From assembly GCA_964616465.1 (NCBI GenBank), contig CAZTTO010000012.1, positions 1-64,000 on the forward strand: a stretch of DNA of 64,000 bases, given 5' to 3'. Within the stretch, counting starts at the first letter, position 1. Every line of letters begins with the position of its first letter. The notes beneath the pieces were generated by a model. It had not been told where the DNA came from. It ran no database searches and worked only from the letters and a program-made list of their open reading frames with translations. The translations under genes and the position numbers were made by a program. This document shows, in pieces, positions 9,256 to 18,362 of this stretch. The stretch comes from JAFLBI01 sp964616465 (GTDB taxonomy: Bacteria; Bacteroidota; Bacteroidia; Chitinophagales; Chitinophagaceae).

Positions 9256-9915
9256 ATGTCTAATATCCCACATAAAACTAAAGTTGCTATTGTTGATGAT
9301 CACAAGTTATTGCGAGGAGCTCTTGCTAATTTGGTCAATTCTTTTGAAAAATTTGAAGTACTATTTGAGGCAGATAATGGTTTGGTTTTTAAAGAGCGGC
9401 TTCAAGATGTTGGTAAGCCAGATGTAGTTCTTTTAGACGTGAATATGCCAGATATGGATGGTTATGCCACAGTTAAATGGATTACCACTGCTTATCCTGA
9501 AATTCGTGTTTTAGCACTTTCTATGTTGAGCGATGAAACTACCATTATTAAGATGATTAGAAATGGATCAAATGGATACTTAATGAAGAGTGCTGAACCA
9601 GAAGAGTTGTTAGTAGCATTAGAATCTGTAATGAAGCGTAACTTTTATCTTTCTGAAGAAACATATGGGAAGGTAATTGTTGGTTTACAAAAACATGAAG
9701 ACGAAGAAAGACAAAAACCCAGTTTCACAGGAAAGGAACTAGAATATTTACAATTGTTATGTTCTGATTTAAGCAACAAAGAAATTGCTGCTAAATTATT
9801 TATTAGTCCTAGAACTTTGGATGATTACAGGAATGCCCTTTTCAAAAAAACAGGGGTTACATCAAGGGTTGGACTGGCAGTTTATGCAATTAAAAATGGA
9901 TTGGTTGAAATTTAA
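9256..9915 (+). CDS. LuxR/NarL-family response regulator
   Basis: The 219-residue regulator has a receiver domain at about 8-125: acidic pair D14/D15, phosphoacceptor D61 in LLDVNMPDMDG, and LMKSAEPEE with the conserved lysine. The LuxR helix-turn-helix at about 153-215 is recognisable by FTGKELEYLQLL, SNKEIAAKLFIS and RTLDDYRNALF. It should bind DNA as a dimer once phosphorylated by the kinase encoded just upstream. Target genes are not evident. The gene is followed 9 bases later by a small membrane protein that may belong to the same transcript. Confidence 0.92.
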   Translation: MSNIPHKTKVAIVDDHKLLRGALANLVNSFEKFEVLFEADNGLVFKERLQDVGKPDVVLLDVNMPDMDGYATVKWITTAYPEIRVLALSMLSDETTIIKMIRNGSNGYLMKSAEPEELLVALESVMKRNFYLSEETYGKVIVGLQKHEDEERQKPSFTGKELEYLQLLCSDLSNKEIAAKLFISPRTLDDYRNALFKKTGVTSRVGLAVYAIKNGLVEI

Positions 9916-9924
9916 ATAGCTTGG

Positions 9925-10131
9925 TTGAAAACCTCTATACAGGTTATTAAATTGCTATTGTTTTTGTCTGTATTAGTAGTTTTAGTAGCCATTCTAATCA
10001 TCATTACACAACATGATATAGTGACACTGAGAGTTTGGGGTTTAGCATTAACCGCAATTGGATCAATGTTTACAACTTATGCGTTGTTTAGGCGACTAAA
10101 TGAAATGAAAGAGAGAAAAAAGGGCTTATAG
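9925..10131 (+). CDS. Small two-helix membrane protein
   Basis: The 68-residue product has two hydrophobic helices (about 8-28 and 37-57), a short polar linker and a basic tail (RRLNEMKERKKG). The only start that keeps the first helix is TTG at 9925. The start region repeats the bases TTGGTTGAAA found at the end of the upstream regulator gene. No family is recognised. Position suggests that it is co-transcribed with the two-component pair and could assist the kinase, but nothing in the sequence proves this. It could also be a chance frame, although the amphipathic pattern argues for a real protein. Confidence 0.5.
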   Translation: MKTSIQVIKLLLFLSVLVVLVAILIIITQHDIVTLRVWGLALTAIGSMFTTYALFRRLNEMKERKKGL

Positions 10132-10144
10132 TAGTTTTTTCAAA

Positions 10145-11344
10145 TTACTTACTCAAGTGCATACTGCGCTCTTTGTACAACTGCCTAAAGTATGGGTCTC
10201 TTAAATCTTTGATAAATCTAATTGCCTCCCCTGTACTTTTCATTTCTGGTCCAAGTTCTTTATTCACTCCAGGAAACTTATTGAAGCTAAATACTGGTTC
10301 TTTAATAGCATATCCTTCCAAGTTTTTCTCAAGAACAAACTCAGTTAGCTTATGTGTTCCCAACATGACCTTGGTAGCAATATTCAAATAAGGAATACCA
10401 TAAGCTTTTGCAATAAAGGGAGTAGTTCTACTTGCTCTTGGATTGGCTTCAATTACAAAAACCTTTCCATCTTTAATTGCAAATTGAATATTGATGAGAC
10501 CGCGTATATCTAATGCTCGTGCAATCTTCTCAGAGTAATATTCCATTGTCTCCACAACTAATGGAGTAAGATTGAAAGCAGGAAGAACAGCATTGCTATC
10601 GCCGCTATGGATACCTGCAGGTTCAATATGTTCCATTACGCCCATGACATGAAAATTTTCTCCATCAAAAATGGCATCAACTTCTGCTTCTTGGCATCTA
10701 TCTAAAAAGTGGTCAATAAGAATTTTATTTCCTGGTATATGTTTGAGTAAGCTTACAACCGCTTTCTCAACTTCATCATCGTTAATTACAATACGCATAC
10801 GTTGTCCGCCTAAAACATAGCTTGGACGAACTAAAACAGGATAGCCAACTTGATTTGCTACTTCAATAGCTTCATCGGCAGTGAAAGCAGTTCCATATTG
10901 TGGGTAAGGAATATTTAATTCTTTCAATAAATCGCTGAATCTTCCGCGGTCTTCAGCAATATCCATATTATCGAAACTTGTGCCTATAATACGGATTCCT
11001 TTCTGATGTAATCTTTTGGCAAGCTTCAACGCGGTTTGTCCACCTAGCTGTACAATTACGCCGTATGGTTTTTCATGTTCAATAATTTCCCAAAGATGCT
11101 CCCAGAATACCGGTTCGAAGTAAAGTTTGTCGGCCATATCAAAGTCGGTACTCACAGTTTCGGGATTACAATTCACCATAATGGCTTCAAAACCACATTC
11201 TTTGATGGCTAATAGTCCATGCACACAACAGTAATCAAACTCAATACCTTGACCAATTCGGTTGGGGCCACTACCTAAAACAATGACTTTCTGTTTGTTA
11301 CTTGGAATTGACTCGTTGGAGTTAAGTGTTGGATAGGGTTGCAT
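10145..11344 (-). CDS. carB: Carbamoyl-phosphate synthase large chain, C-terminal half only
   Basis: The 399 residues correspond to the second synthetase half of CarB, the ATP-grasp unit that phosphorylates carbamate. It begins in the linker (NESIPSNKQKV), continues with LGSGPNRIGQGIEFDYCCVH and an ATP-grasp core (VRPSYVLGGQRM, VIEANPRASRTTPF), and ends at RDPYFRQLYKERSMHLSK. That ending without an MGS regulatory domain is, as I recall, usual in Bacteroidota CarB. What is unusual is the absence of the whole N-terminal half: upstream is porZ, 49 bases away, and no carA or first half is in the window. I chose ATG at 11344 over TTG at 11362. It is either one gene of a split carB or a remnant. 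Confidence 0.85.
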   Translation of the reverse strand: MQPYPTLNSNESIPSNKQKVIVLGSGPNRIGQGIEFDYCCVHGLLAIKECGFEAIMVNCNPETVSTDFDMADKLYFEPVFWEHLWEIIEHEKPYGVIVQLGGQTALKLAKRLHQKGIRIIGTSFDNMDIAEDRGRFSDLLKELNIPYPQYGTAFTADEAIEVANQVGYPVLVRPSYVLGGQRMRIVINDDEVEKAVVSLLKHIPGNKILIDHFLDRCQEAEVDAIFDGENFHVMGVMEHIEPAGIHSGDSNAVLPAFNLTPLVVETMEYYSEKIARALDIRGLINIQFAIKDGKVFVIEANPRASRTTPFIAKAYGIPYLNIATKVMLGTHKLTEFVLEKNLEGYAIKEPVFSFNKFPGVNKELGPEMKSTGEAIRFIKDLRDPYFRQLYKERSMHLSK

Positions 11345-11393
11345 GTTTGCGGAATTGCGCAAAAATAAGGTTTCCTTCCTAAAGCGAGGAAGC

Positions 11394-13712
11394 TTATTGA
11401 CCAGTAGTTATTGCAATTTTTGCAACTTCCTTTTCGAGGCCATCATCAGATCTTGCTAAAACAATGTAAATACCCGAAGCAACTTTTCTTTGCTGGTAAT
11501 CTCTTCCATTCCAAATTGCTTGTCCGCCTAGTGATCTGGTTTGAAATACCAGTCTTCCGTTAGGTTCAATAATTTTTATTAGAGATTGATCTGGAAGTCC
11601 TCGGATGGCTATATTTCCGGAAAAACTAGCTGGTACTGGATTGGGGAATACCAAAACAGGAGTTACAACATTCGCATCGGTGGCTGTTGAACGAAAACTG
11701 CATAAGCCTTGATCTGTAGCTACAAAAACTTCACCTGAAACAGGATGAATAGTGATGCTATAAATTGTATTTCCTAGAAGCGGACTGTTTTCATTGGTGA
11801 ATTGCTCTACAATTCTATTCCCATCAGGTGCAATTAAATACAGACCTCTTCTGGTACCGGCCCATTTTCTGTTAGCGCCATCAATTGCTAAGCAAAGCAC
11901 ATCTTCTGAGGCCAGCAAGTTTCCTGCAAATCCGCCCGATTGCACAACAGGTAAGAACGCTTCACATGTTTGCGGCTGAAATATTTCAGATAGGCAAGGA
12001 ATAAATGCAAGACCTCTTGCTGTAGCTATCCATAAAAGCCCATTTTTGTCAACTGCAATGTGGTTGATTTGATTGGAGGGAAGATTTCCTTGTCCAGATC
12101 CAGCTCTAAACCATCTCCATCTATCGTCGTTGGTAAGATCAGTTTGATTAGGCTGATAGGCAATTAGTCCATTGCCCTTAGCTCCTACAATCCAGACTGT
12201 TCCGAACGGATCGCAAACAATTTGCTCAACACCATTTTCATTCAGGAAGAAGGGTATTGAAAATGCTCTCCACGATCCATCTGGCTTTCGAACATGCAAG
12301 GGTTGTGCCGCACCATAGTTGCTGACCCATAAGTTTCTTTGTTGATCAAATGCTAAACCACTTACACGGTAACTACCCGGATCCCCAATTGCAGTTTGAA
12401 GGCTGCTGTTTTGTTTAAAAATTTGAATATTGTTTCCAGAAAGTTTTATGAGACCACCACCGTAGCTGCCCGCCCAAAGTGATTGATCTGTTGGGTCGAC
12501 AGTTAATGTGATAAAGTCGAAAAGTGTATCGAGTTGTGGATTATTGAAAGAACCTATGAATGACCAATTGTTTTGGTTTTTTTTAAAAATGCCATCGCGA
12601 TTAAACTGGTAATTCCAATTATCATTTACCGTTCCAGCTGCTGCCCATAAAGTGTCTTTCCGGAAAAGCATGTCTCCTTGAACAAAGCCAAGCGGTCCGC
12701 TTGGTCTGAAACGCTGAATAGTTGCGGTTCCATCATGCAAGGACAAGCCTCCAAAAAAGTCAGCCACCCATACTTTACCATTGTCCCATAAAGCATCTCT
12801 AGGAAAAGAAATGACTTCTGGTACTGCAATTGTTTGTGATATTAATCCATCATTATTTAGTATTATAACTCTTGATTGACCAGTATTAGTTCGCTGACAA
12901 ACTACAATTCTTCCACCTTCAGCATTTGCTTTAACAATAGGCCAATTTGCATCGTAGTAAAATAATTCCCATTGATTATTTCTAAGAATAAAAAGGCTAT
13001 CGCTTTTGCGAATAATGATTTGGTTATTGTTGGATAGAATTTGATTGACTTCACCGTTTGGAAGTGCTGCTTGTCCTGATAAAAATTCCCACTGTTGAAA
13101 GTTGCCTGGATTAGTTGTTTGAAGGGGAATTCGCTGTAAACCTTGTATAGATGCTGCATATATAAACCCGTTGACAACTTTGACTTCATTAAACTGAGTG
13201 GGTTGTCCCCCTCTTCCTACCATCCAAGTCCCAGCAATTTCTACTCGTTGTATATTCACAACAATGATTCCAATACCTGTACTTAGGTAAGCTAAGCCGT
13301 TGTTACAGAAAATATGTCTAATTCTTTTATCGCCCGGTATGTTACTTCTTCTTATATCACCGATGGATCTAGTTCTATTATTAGATAGAATATTGAGGTT
13401 GCTATTGTCAAAAGCAACAATCCACTGTTGTGTTGTAGGGTCCCATGCGATGGCTGAAACACCTACATCTGTTAGATGATTTGTTTTACTGATTCTCTCA
13501 ACTTCTTTGTCTTGATCAATTCGAAACAGAGCATATGGTGTAGCACAAACAAATTCATCTCCTTTTACTATTTGAATTGCATTTTGGTATGGAAGATGAT
13601 CCTGCCATTGGCCAATTGCGATTTGGTTACCCTGTGCGTTAAGGTGGCCGCTAAAGAGTAATAGTTTTGTGAGAAAAAATAGTATTAAATGTTTACCCGC
13701 CATGGCAGGCAA
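11394..13712 (-). CDS. porZ: PorZ-like type IX secretion beta-propeller protein
   Basis: The 772-residue secreted protein has a signal peptide (hydrophobic segment about 8-25, ending LNAQG). The N-terminal region (IGQWQDHLPYQNAIQ, then YALFRIDQDKEVERISK and AYLSTGIGIIVV) matches the start of PorZ, the surface component that delivers anionic LPS to the type IX sortase. Repeated propeller blades follow, such as RNLWVSNYG and NGLLWIATARGLAF. The C-terminal 80 residues (VFPNPVPASF to VASGIYIVLA) form a type A sorting domain, so the protein is itself a T9SS cargo. No other por gene is adjacent. A general two-component-type propeller protein is the alternative reading. Confidence 0.8.
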   Translation of the reverse strand: MPAMAGKHLILFFLTKLLLFSGHLNAQGNQIAIGQWQDHLPYQNAIQIVKGDEFVCATPYALFRIDQDKEVERISKTNHLTDVGVSAIAWDPTTQQWIVAFDNSNLNILSNNRTRSIGDIRRSNIPGDKRIRHIFCNNGLAYLSTGIGIIVVNIQRVEIAGTWMVGRGGQPTQFNEVKVVNGFIYAASIQGLQRIPLQTTNPGNFQQWEFLSGQAALPNGEVNQILSNNNQIIIRKSDSLFILRNNQWELFYYDANWPIVKANAEGGRIVVCQRTNTGQSRVIILNNDGLISQTIAVPEVISFPRDALWDNGKVWVADFFGGLSLHDGTATIQRFRPSGPLGFVQGDMLFRKDTLWAAAGTVNDNWNYQFNRDGIFKKNQNNWSFIGSFNNPQLDTLFDFITLTVDPTDQSLWAGSYGGGLIKLSGNNIQIFKQNSSLQTAIGDPGSYRVSGLAFDQQRNLWVSNYGAAQPLHVRKPDGSWRAFSIPFFLNENGVEQIVCDPFGTVWIVGAKGNGLIAYQPNQTDLTNDDRWRWFRAGSGQGNLPSNQINHIAVDKNGLLWIATARGLAFIPCLSEIFQPQTCEAFLPVVQSGGFAGNLLASEDVLCLAIDGANRKWAGTRRGLYLIAPDGNRIVEQFTNENSPLLGNTIYSITIHPVSGEVFVATDQGLCSFRSTATDANVVTPVLVFPNPVPASFSGNIAIRGLPDQSLIKIIEPNGRLVFQTRSLGGQAIWNGRDYQQRKVASGIYIVLARSDDGLEKEVAKIAITTGQ

Positions 13713-13723
13713 TAAAGATAAGA

Positions 13724-14485
13724 TTACTTTAGAATGGCATTGCGCAATTCTTCAATTTCACGGGCATCTTTTGCAGATTCCTCTTCCATTTTTCGAATCT
13801 TTTTTTGGTTGCGTTTGTCTTTTGTTGCGTGCATATATATTCCTAGAATAAGAGTGCCGTATAAGATTACACTCATCATTCGACTGATAGCTGTGAACAT
13901 GAAAGTATTGTGCATCATTATTTTATTGCTAACAATGTATTCATGGAGTGAAGTACTCAAAATTGACCCAGCACAATAAAATAAGCCACCCGTAGCTATC
14001 CAAAATGTTAGATTGTCCTCTAATCGTTTTTTTAGAGAAATCAGCAGAATTAGATCAAAATAATATAGAAGACTTGTAAAAATGACTAAGACTGAACCAA
14101 AAATGAATGTATGCTTATTGAATTTAAACGACAGGTATGATTTAAAATTAAATAGATCTAACCCCTGGTAATAAGCAAAATTAGCAGCAGCAAACAGTAA
14201 AAAAACTACAAGAATAAATTTGGATATTTTCTTAAGGTTCTTATGATATACATCTTTATAAATCATAAAAAGAAAAAATCCAAAAAAGATAGGATCGTAG
14301 AAATTATAAATAAATCTATTGGCTTTGAAGTGCAAGCCAAAGTAATAACCCATAAGTTCTGCAATGACTGTTATTGCTAAAAATATAGGTAGAGTTAGAA
14401 AAGTTTTTGGCTTCTGTAACTTCTTAATATAGAAAATTGAAATAACTAATGCCGCTATTTCAAACCACGTAGAATATCCGAACAT
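13724..14485 (-). CDS. Seven-helix membrane protein with C-terminal coiled coil
   Basis: The 253-residue product has about seven evenly spaced hydrophobic helices covering residues 5-220, with a charged cytoplasmic tail (DKRNQKKIRKMEEESAKDA) likely to form a coiled coil. The helix pattern resembles a 7TM sensory fold, but no named domain is recognised. It lies 11 bases upstream of porZ on the same strand and is probably co-transcribed with it. It is preceded by the terminator of the small lipoprotein gene. No function can be given. Confidence 0.7.
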   Translation of the reverse strand: MFGYSTWFEIAALVISIFYIKKLQKPKTFLTLPIFLAITVIAELMGYYFGLHFKANRFIYNFYDPIFFGFFLFMIYKDVYHKNLKKISKFILVVFLLFAAANFAYYQGLDLFNFKSYLSFKFNKHTFIFGSVLVIFTSLLYYFDLILLISLKKRLEDNLTFWIATGGLFYCAGSILSTSLHEYIVSNKIMMHNTFMFTAISRMMSVILYGTLILGIYMHATKDKRNQKKIRKMEEESAKDAREIEELRNAILK

Positions 14486-14499
14486 ATTTTTAAATTAAA

Positions 14500-14534
14500 A
14501 AAGGAAACACAAATAATTTAATTGTGTTTCCTTT
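14500..14534 (-). terminator. Intrinsic terminator after the small lipoprotein gene
   Basis: Thirteen-base perfect inverted repeat (14500-14512 with 14522-14534) and a 9-base loop. On the minus strand it is followed directly by a run of T. It lies just after the stop of the lipoprotein gene and before the start of the 7-TM gene, so it separates two transcription units. Confidence 0.75.
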
Positions 14535-14554
14535 CAAAATAATGAAAAAATTAA

Positions 14555-15055
14555 TTATGGATATGCGTTACCGTGGTTCAAGTCCCAATAATCGTCTTCG
14601 CTTTGTAATGATATTCCATTACCATTTTTAGCGCGCCTGTTAATTTTATTAGGCGTGAAAACTATTGTGTAACGTCCAATATCGTTTCTGTTTCTTGCTG
14701 TATTAACAGTATACATTGCAAAATTCACATAAATGCTATCAGCTTTATGTTGAGCTCTAGATCTGTTAATAAAGTTTCTCAAATCATTTATTGAGAATGC
14801 TACATAATGTGTTTGACGGTTTCCCACCTGATTGCGATATGCAGTTTTCATGTTATCAGCTGTGTTTTCGCCAATTAGACCTGCAATTGCAACATCCGAT
14901 GAAAATTGACCATCGCTGTCACTTAGTCCGCCACCGGATACCTGAGTTACTGCGCTGGTATCGTCATTTTTATTTACGCCCTCTTTGCTGCAGGCGATGA
15001 ATACCAATAACGAAAAAGCTAGTAAAACAGAGAGTTGAGTACTTACCTTTTTCAT
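14555..15055 (-). CDS. Small lipoprotein of unknown function
   Basis: The 166-residue product has a signal peptide ending in a clear lipobox (LLVFIACS, Cys at about residue 22), followed by a Ser/Gly/Asp-rich flexible stretch and a folded C-terminal part of about 100 residues. No family is recognised and there are no metal or catalytic motifs. It is a single-gene unit: about 260 bases of non-coding DNA lie upstream and an intrinsic terminator lies downstream. Outer-membrane anchoring is inferred from the lipobox. Confidence 0.65.
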   Translation of the reverse strand: MKKVSTQLSVLLAFSLLVFIACSKEGVNKNDDTSAVTQVSGGGLSDSDGQFSSDVAIAGLIGENTADNMKTAYRNQVGNRQTHYVAFSINDLRNFINRSRAQHKADSIYVNFAMYTVNTARNRNDIGRYTIVFTPNKINRRAKNGNGISLQSEDDYWDLNHGNAYP

Positions 15056-15171
15056 AGTTTTTTTATTTGGATGAATGATAGCATAAAGGTAGTTGGGGTT
15101 TTTCGAAACGGACTAAAATATGGATATGTTTTTTCTCATAAATATAAAAAATATTAAAGTAAAAATAGCTC

Positions 15172-15197
15172 AATATCAATTAAATACAATTGATATT
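15172..15197. repeat. Palindrome in the 15056-15316 intergenic gap
   Basis: Ten-base inverted repeat (AATATCAATT with AATTGATATT) around a 6-base spacer. It lies about 120 bases upstream of the lipoprotein start and about 120 bases after the stop of the GH3 fusion gene. It could be an operator or a weak terminator. The rest of the 261-base gap shows no gene. Confidence 0.35.
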
Positions 15198-15316
15198 TAA
15201 AAATATATACTTTGAACTACAAAAATTGTAGGGCAAAAATTACAGTCTGTACTAGGAAAAACAGCTGTTTTGCCTGGTTTTTGAACAGTTTGTCAACAGC
15301 TGCTTTCATGTAAATA

Positions 15317-18289
15317 CTACTCAATAAGTAGGGCTTCATAAATCAAGTCTTGAATTCTACCACGCACTTGTAAAGAAGAAATTTTATTGTTATTACGAGT
15401 TGGGTGTACACGGTTTGAAAGAAAAACGTACACCAAATCATACGCCGGATCTACCCAAACACATGTTCCGGTAAATCCTGTATGTCCGAATGTTTGCAGA
15501 CTTACATTTTTAGCTGGATAAGGATTGTTTCTATGTGCATTATCTTTCTCTGGCTTATCAAATCCTAATCCTCTTCTACTAACATCACTTCCGTATTTTG
15601 TGAAAAGCTGAACAGTAGAAGGGTTTAAAATTTGTGCATTACCCCATTTACCGCCTTGTAAAAGCATTTGATACAATTTAGCAAGATCGTAAGCGTTGCT
15701 AAATAAGCCTGCATGTCCAGCTACTCCTCCAAACAAAGAAGCTCCTTCATCATGTACATAACCTCTTATTAACTGTCCTCTAAAATGTGGCTCCATTTCA
15801 GTTGGGGCAATTTCTCTTTCGCTCATGGTCTTAAGTGGATTGTATTGTGTACTCAACATTTGAAGCGGACTATAAAAAGTTTTTTGTACATATTCATCTA
15901 AGCTTAATCCACTTAACTGCTCAACAATCTTTCCTAAGAAAATAAAATCATTATCGCTGTAAACATATTTTCCATGTTCTGAAAGTGGACTCTTTAAAAT
16001 CCTATTCAGCAAACTGTCCTGCCAGTCGTTTCTTAGAAAGAGATTTTTTGCAACTGGTGTAGAGTAAGTATTATTGCGTGTTGTTGAAAAGAACTGAGGA
16101 AGCACTTTCCCGCTTGTTTTATCAATAAGCTCTCTATAAAACGGAATAAACGGTGTAAGTCCTGCTTGATGCAACAGAATATCATCAATTCTTAACTTCT
16201 CTTTATTTGTTCCCCGTACCCAAGGCAAATAATCACCTAAAGTAGCTGTTAGACTAATTTTTCCTTCATCTACCATTTTCATAACTGCAACGGTTGTAGC
16301 AGAGGTTTTGGTGACAGAAGCAACATCAAATACAGTATTTACTTGTAGGGGTTCAGTTTTAGCACTGTCCATAAATCCAAACGCTCTGTGATAAGCTACT
16401 TTTCCATTTCTTGCAACTAGAACAACGCAACCAGGGAAAGCCCCTTGATCAATAGCTGATAAAGCAACTTTTTCAATTTTTTCTAATACATCAGTTTTAA
16501 GTCCCACTCTTTCGGGTTGACTGTAAGGAAGTTTACCAGAATATACTATACCTGTTCCGTAATTTAAACCATCACATACAGTGACTGGAAGTTTACCTAC
16601 AGCAGATTTTTCGCCCACTAAAATATTAAACATAGCTGTTTGAGTACTCTCATCGTCTTCATATGCAGCCCATAAATTATCAGCAATACATGTATTACTA
16701 ATTGCATAAGGGTTACCGAAATAAATGGTAGAAGTATTATTGTCTTGTAATAAGTTTAATAATTGAATACTTCCAGCTGGTATTCCAAAATTATTCGCAG
16801 GTCTTCTACTATAATTGTGAACGCCAATCAGAATTATATCAAATTTTTCTTGCTGAATATTTTTTGCAAAAGTTGCCGCACCTGCACTATCATTTTTTTC
16901 TGAACGAACAACTGAGCTATTTAAATCGTCCATTAACTCCTTCCCAACTGCTGCTCTAGAGCCAAAAGAATAAATTTTAGCGCCAAATTGATCTCTTAAT
17001 TTTTTTGCAATAGCAGTTTCAGTAGGCGCACCTACTTGCACATAGGCAATCTTCTGTTTTTTATTTAATGGAAATAATTGCTGATTAACATGACGTAACA
17101 AGGTAATAGATTGACTTGCTAATTCTTTCTTCAATTCTATTGTTGATTGATTTAAATCGGCAACTAAATTTGTTGTATCAATCACTTGTGATTTGTTTAG
17201 TCCCAAATGATATTTAGCAAGTAGAATTTTATAAACACGACTATTGATTTCTTTCCAGCTTATTTTCCCATCTTTAATTGCTTGTCTTACTTTATTTATA
17301 GTTTCCTTTACATCACCCGGTAAGCATAACATATCATTTCCGGCAATGATTGCTTGAACGGCTGCTTCTCCTTGTGGATAAAACTTGGTCACGCCTTTCA
17401 TTTCAAGCGCATCTGTTACAGCAATACCTTTAAAGCCTAATTCATTCTTCAATAGATCTGTTACATTCTTTCTAGATAAAGTAGTTGCTTGATTGGCTGT
17501 AGTATCAATTGCTGGAATATACAAGTGAGCACTCATGATACTACCAACGCCTTGTTGTATAAGTTCTCTAAATGGAAATAATTCTAGTTCATCTAGCTGT
17601 GCTCTCGATTTATTAATAATTGGTAAGTCATAATGTGAATCTACTGCAACATCTCCATGGCCGGGAAAATGCTTAGCGCATGCCATAACACCAACATCTT
17701 GCATGCCTTTCATGTATTTTGCACCGTAGAGTGCAACACGATATTTATCCTCTCCAAAACTTCTATCGTTAATAACTGGATTAAGTGGATTATTATTCAC
17801 ATCAATATCTGGTGCATAATTCACATGAATGCCTAATCGCTTGCATTGCTCACCAACGGCTCGGCCAAATCTATAAATAAGCGTTGCATCAGGAACGGCA
17901 CCCATCATAAGTTGACGAGGATAATTAATTACAGAGTCTAAGCGCATTCCTAGTCCCCACTCACCATCTATGGCAATCATAATGGGGGTTTTAGCAATTT
18001 GCTGATAGTAATTTGTAAGCAATGCTTGTCGTACTGGTCCACCCTGAAAAAAACACAGTCCGCCTACATTGTATTCCTGAATAATTTTTGTAACCTGTGT
18101 AACATGGTCTTGTCCTAAGTTACTGTGCGCACGTATTACCAAAAGTTGTGCAATACGCTGGTCCTTTGAAAGCTTTCGATATTGCTTTTTCACCCATTTA
18201 CGAGCTGCAGGTGTTTCTTCAAAAAACTGTTGTGAAAAGGAAGTAGAAATAAATCCCACACATAGTAGGAAGGCAAGAAATTGTTTCAT
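15317..18289 (-). CDS. Glycoside hydrolase family 3 / class C beta-lactamase-like fusion
   Basis: The 990-residue exported protein (signal peptide about 1-19, FSTSFSQ-like end) holds two enzymes. Residues about 30-370 are a GH3 N-terminal TIM barrel of the NagZ/N-acetylhexosaminidase type: KHFPGHGD at 206-213 and the nucleophile Asp293 in VTDALEMKGV. A C-terminal GH3-like Rossmann domain spans about 390-580. Residues about 600-985 are a serine hydrolase/penicillin-binding fold with SVTK at 658-661 (nucleophile Ser658), YSDN at 777-780 and HTG at 936-938. Both parts look catalytically intact. This architecture is known in Bacteroidota and suggests periplasmic peptidoglycan or muropeptide processing, but substrates are not shown by sequence. 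Confidence 0.9.
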   Translation of the reverse strand: MKQFLAFLLCVGFISTSFSQQFFEETPAARKWVKKQYRKLSKDQRIAQLLVIRAHSNLGQDHVTQVTKIIQEYNVGGLCFFQGGPVRQALLTNYYQQIAKTPIMIAIDGEWGLGMRLDSVINYPRQLMMGAVPDATLIYRFGRAVGEQCKRLGIHVNYAPDIDVNNNPLNPVINDRSFGEDKYRVALYGAKYMKGMQDVGVMACAKHFPGHGDVAVDSHYDLPIINKSRAQLDELELFPFRELIQQGVGSIMSAHLYIPAIDTTANQATTLSRKNVTDLLKNELGFKGIAVTDALEMKGVTKFYPQGEAAVQAIIAGNDMLCLPGDVKETINKVRQAIKDGKISWKEINSRVYKILLAKYHLGLNKSQVIDTTNLVADLNQSTIELKKELASQSITLLRHVNQQLFPLNKKQKIAYVQVGAPTETAIAKKLRDQFGAKIYSFGSRAAVGKELMDDLNSSVVRSEKNDSAGAATFAKNIQQEKFDIILIGVHNYSRRPANNFGIPAGSIQLLNLLQDNNTSTIYFGNPYAISNTCIADNLWAAYEDDESTQTAMFNILVGEKSAVGKLPVTVCDGLNYGTGIVYSGKLPYSQPERVGLKTDVLEKIEKVALSAIDQGAFPGCVVLVARNGKVAYHRAFGFMDSAKTEPLQVNTVFDVASVTKTSATTVAVMKMVDEGKISLTATLGDYLPWVRGTNKEKLRIDDILLHQAGLTPFIPFYRELIDKTSGKVLPQFFSTTRNNTYSTPVAKNLFLRNDWQDSLLNRILKSPLSEHGKYVYSDNDFIFLGKIVEQLSGLSLDEYVQKTFYSPLQMLSTQYNPLKTMSEREIAPTEMEPHFRGQLIRGYVHDEGASLFGGVAGHAGLFSNAYDLAKLYQMLLQGGKWGNAQILNPSTVQLFTKYGSDVSRRGLGFDKPEKDNAHRNNPYPAKNVSLQTFGHTGFTGTCVWVDPAYDLVYVFLSNRVHPTRNNNKISSLQVRGRIQDLIYEALLIE

Positions 18290-18309
18290 AGCGACTAAGG
18301 TAAAAAATA

Positions 18310-18336
18310 AAACCGGTTCATTATTAGAACCGGTTT
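18310..18336 (-). terminator. Intrinsic terminator of the DUF5606 gene
   Basis: Ten-base perfect inverted repeat (AAACCGGTTC with GAACCGGTTT) and a 7-base loop. A T-rich run follows on the minus strand. It lies between the stop at 18363 and the start of the GH3 fusion gene. Confidence 0.75.
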
Positions 18337-18362
18337 CGATAAAAAAGTTATTTATTGGTGAA

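Noticed and set aside
10145..10260. Loss of the MGS regulatory domain in CarB as a sign of decay.
   Set aside because: Bacteroidota CarB as I recall it normally ends at this point; only the missing N-terminal half is unusual.
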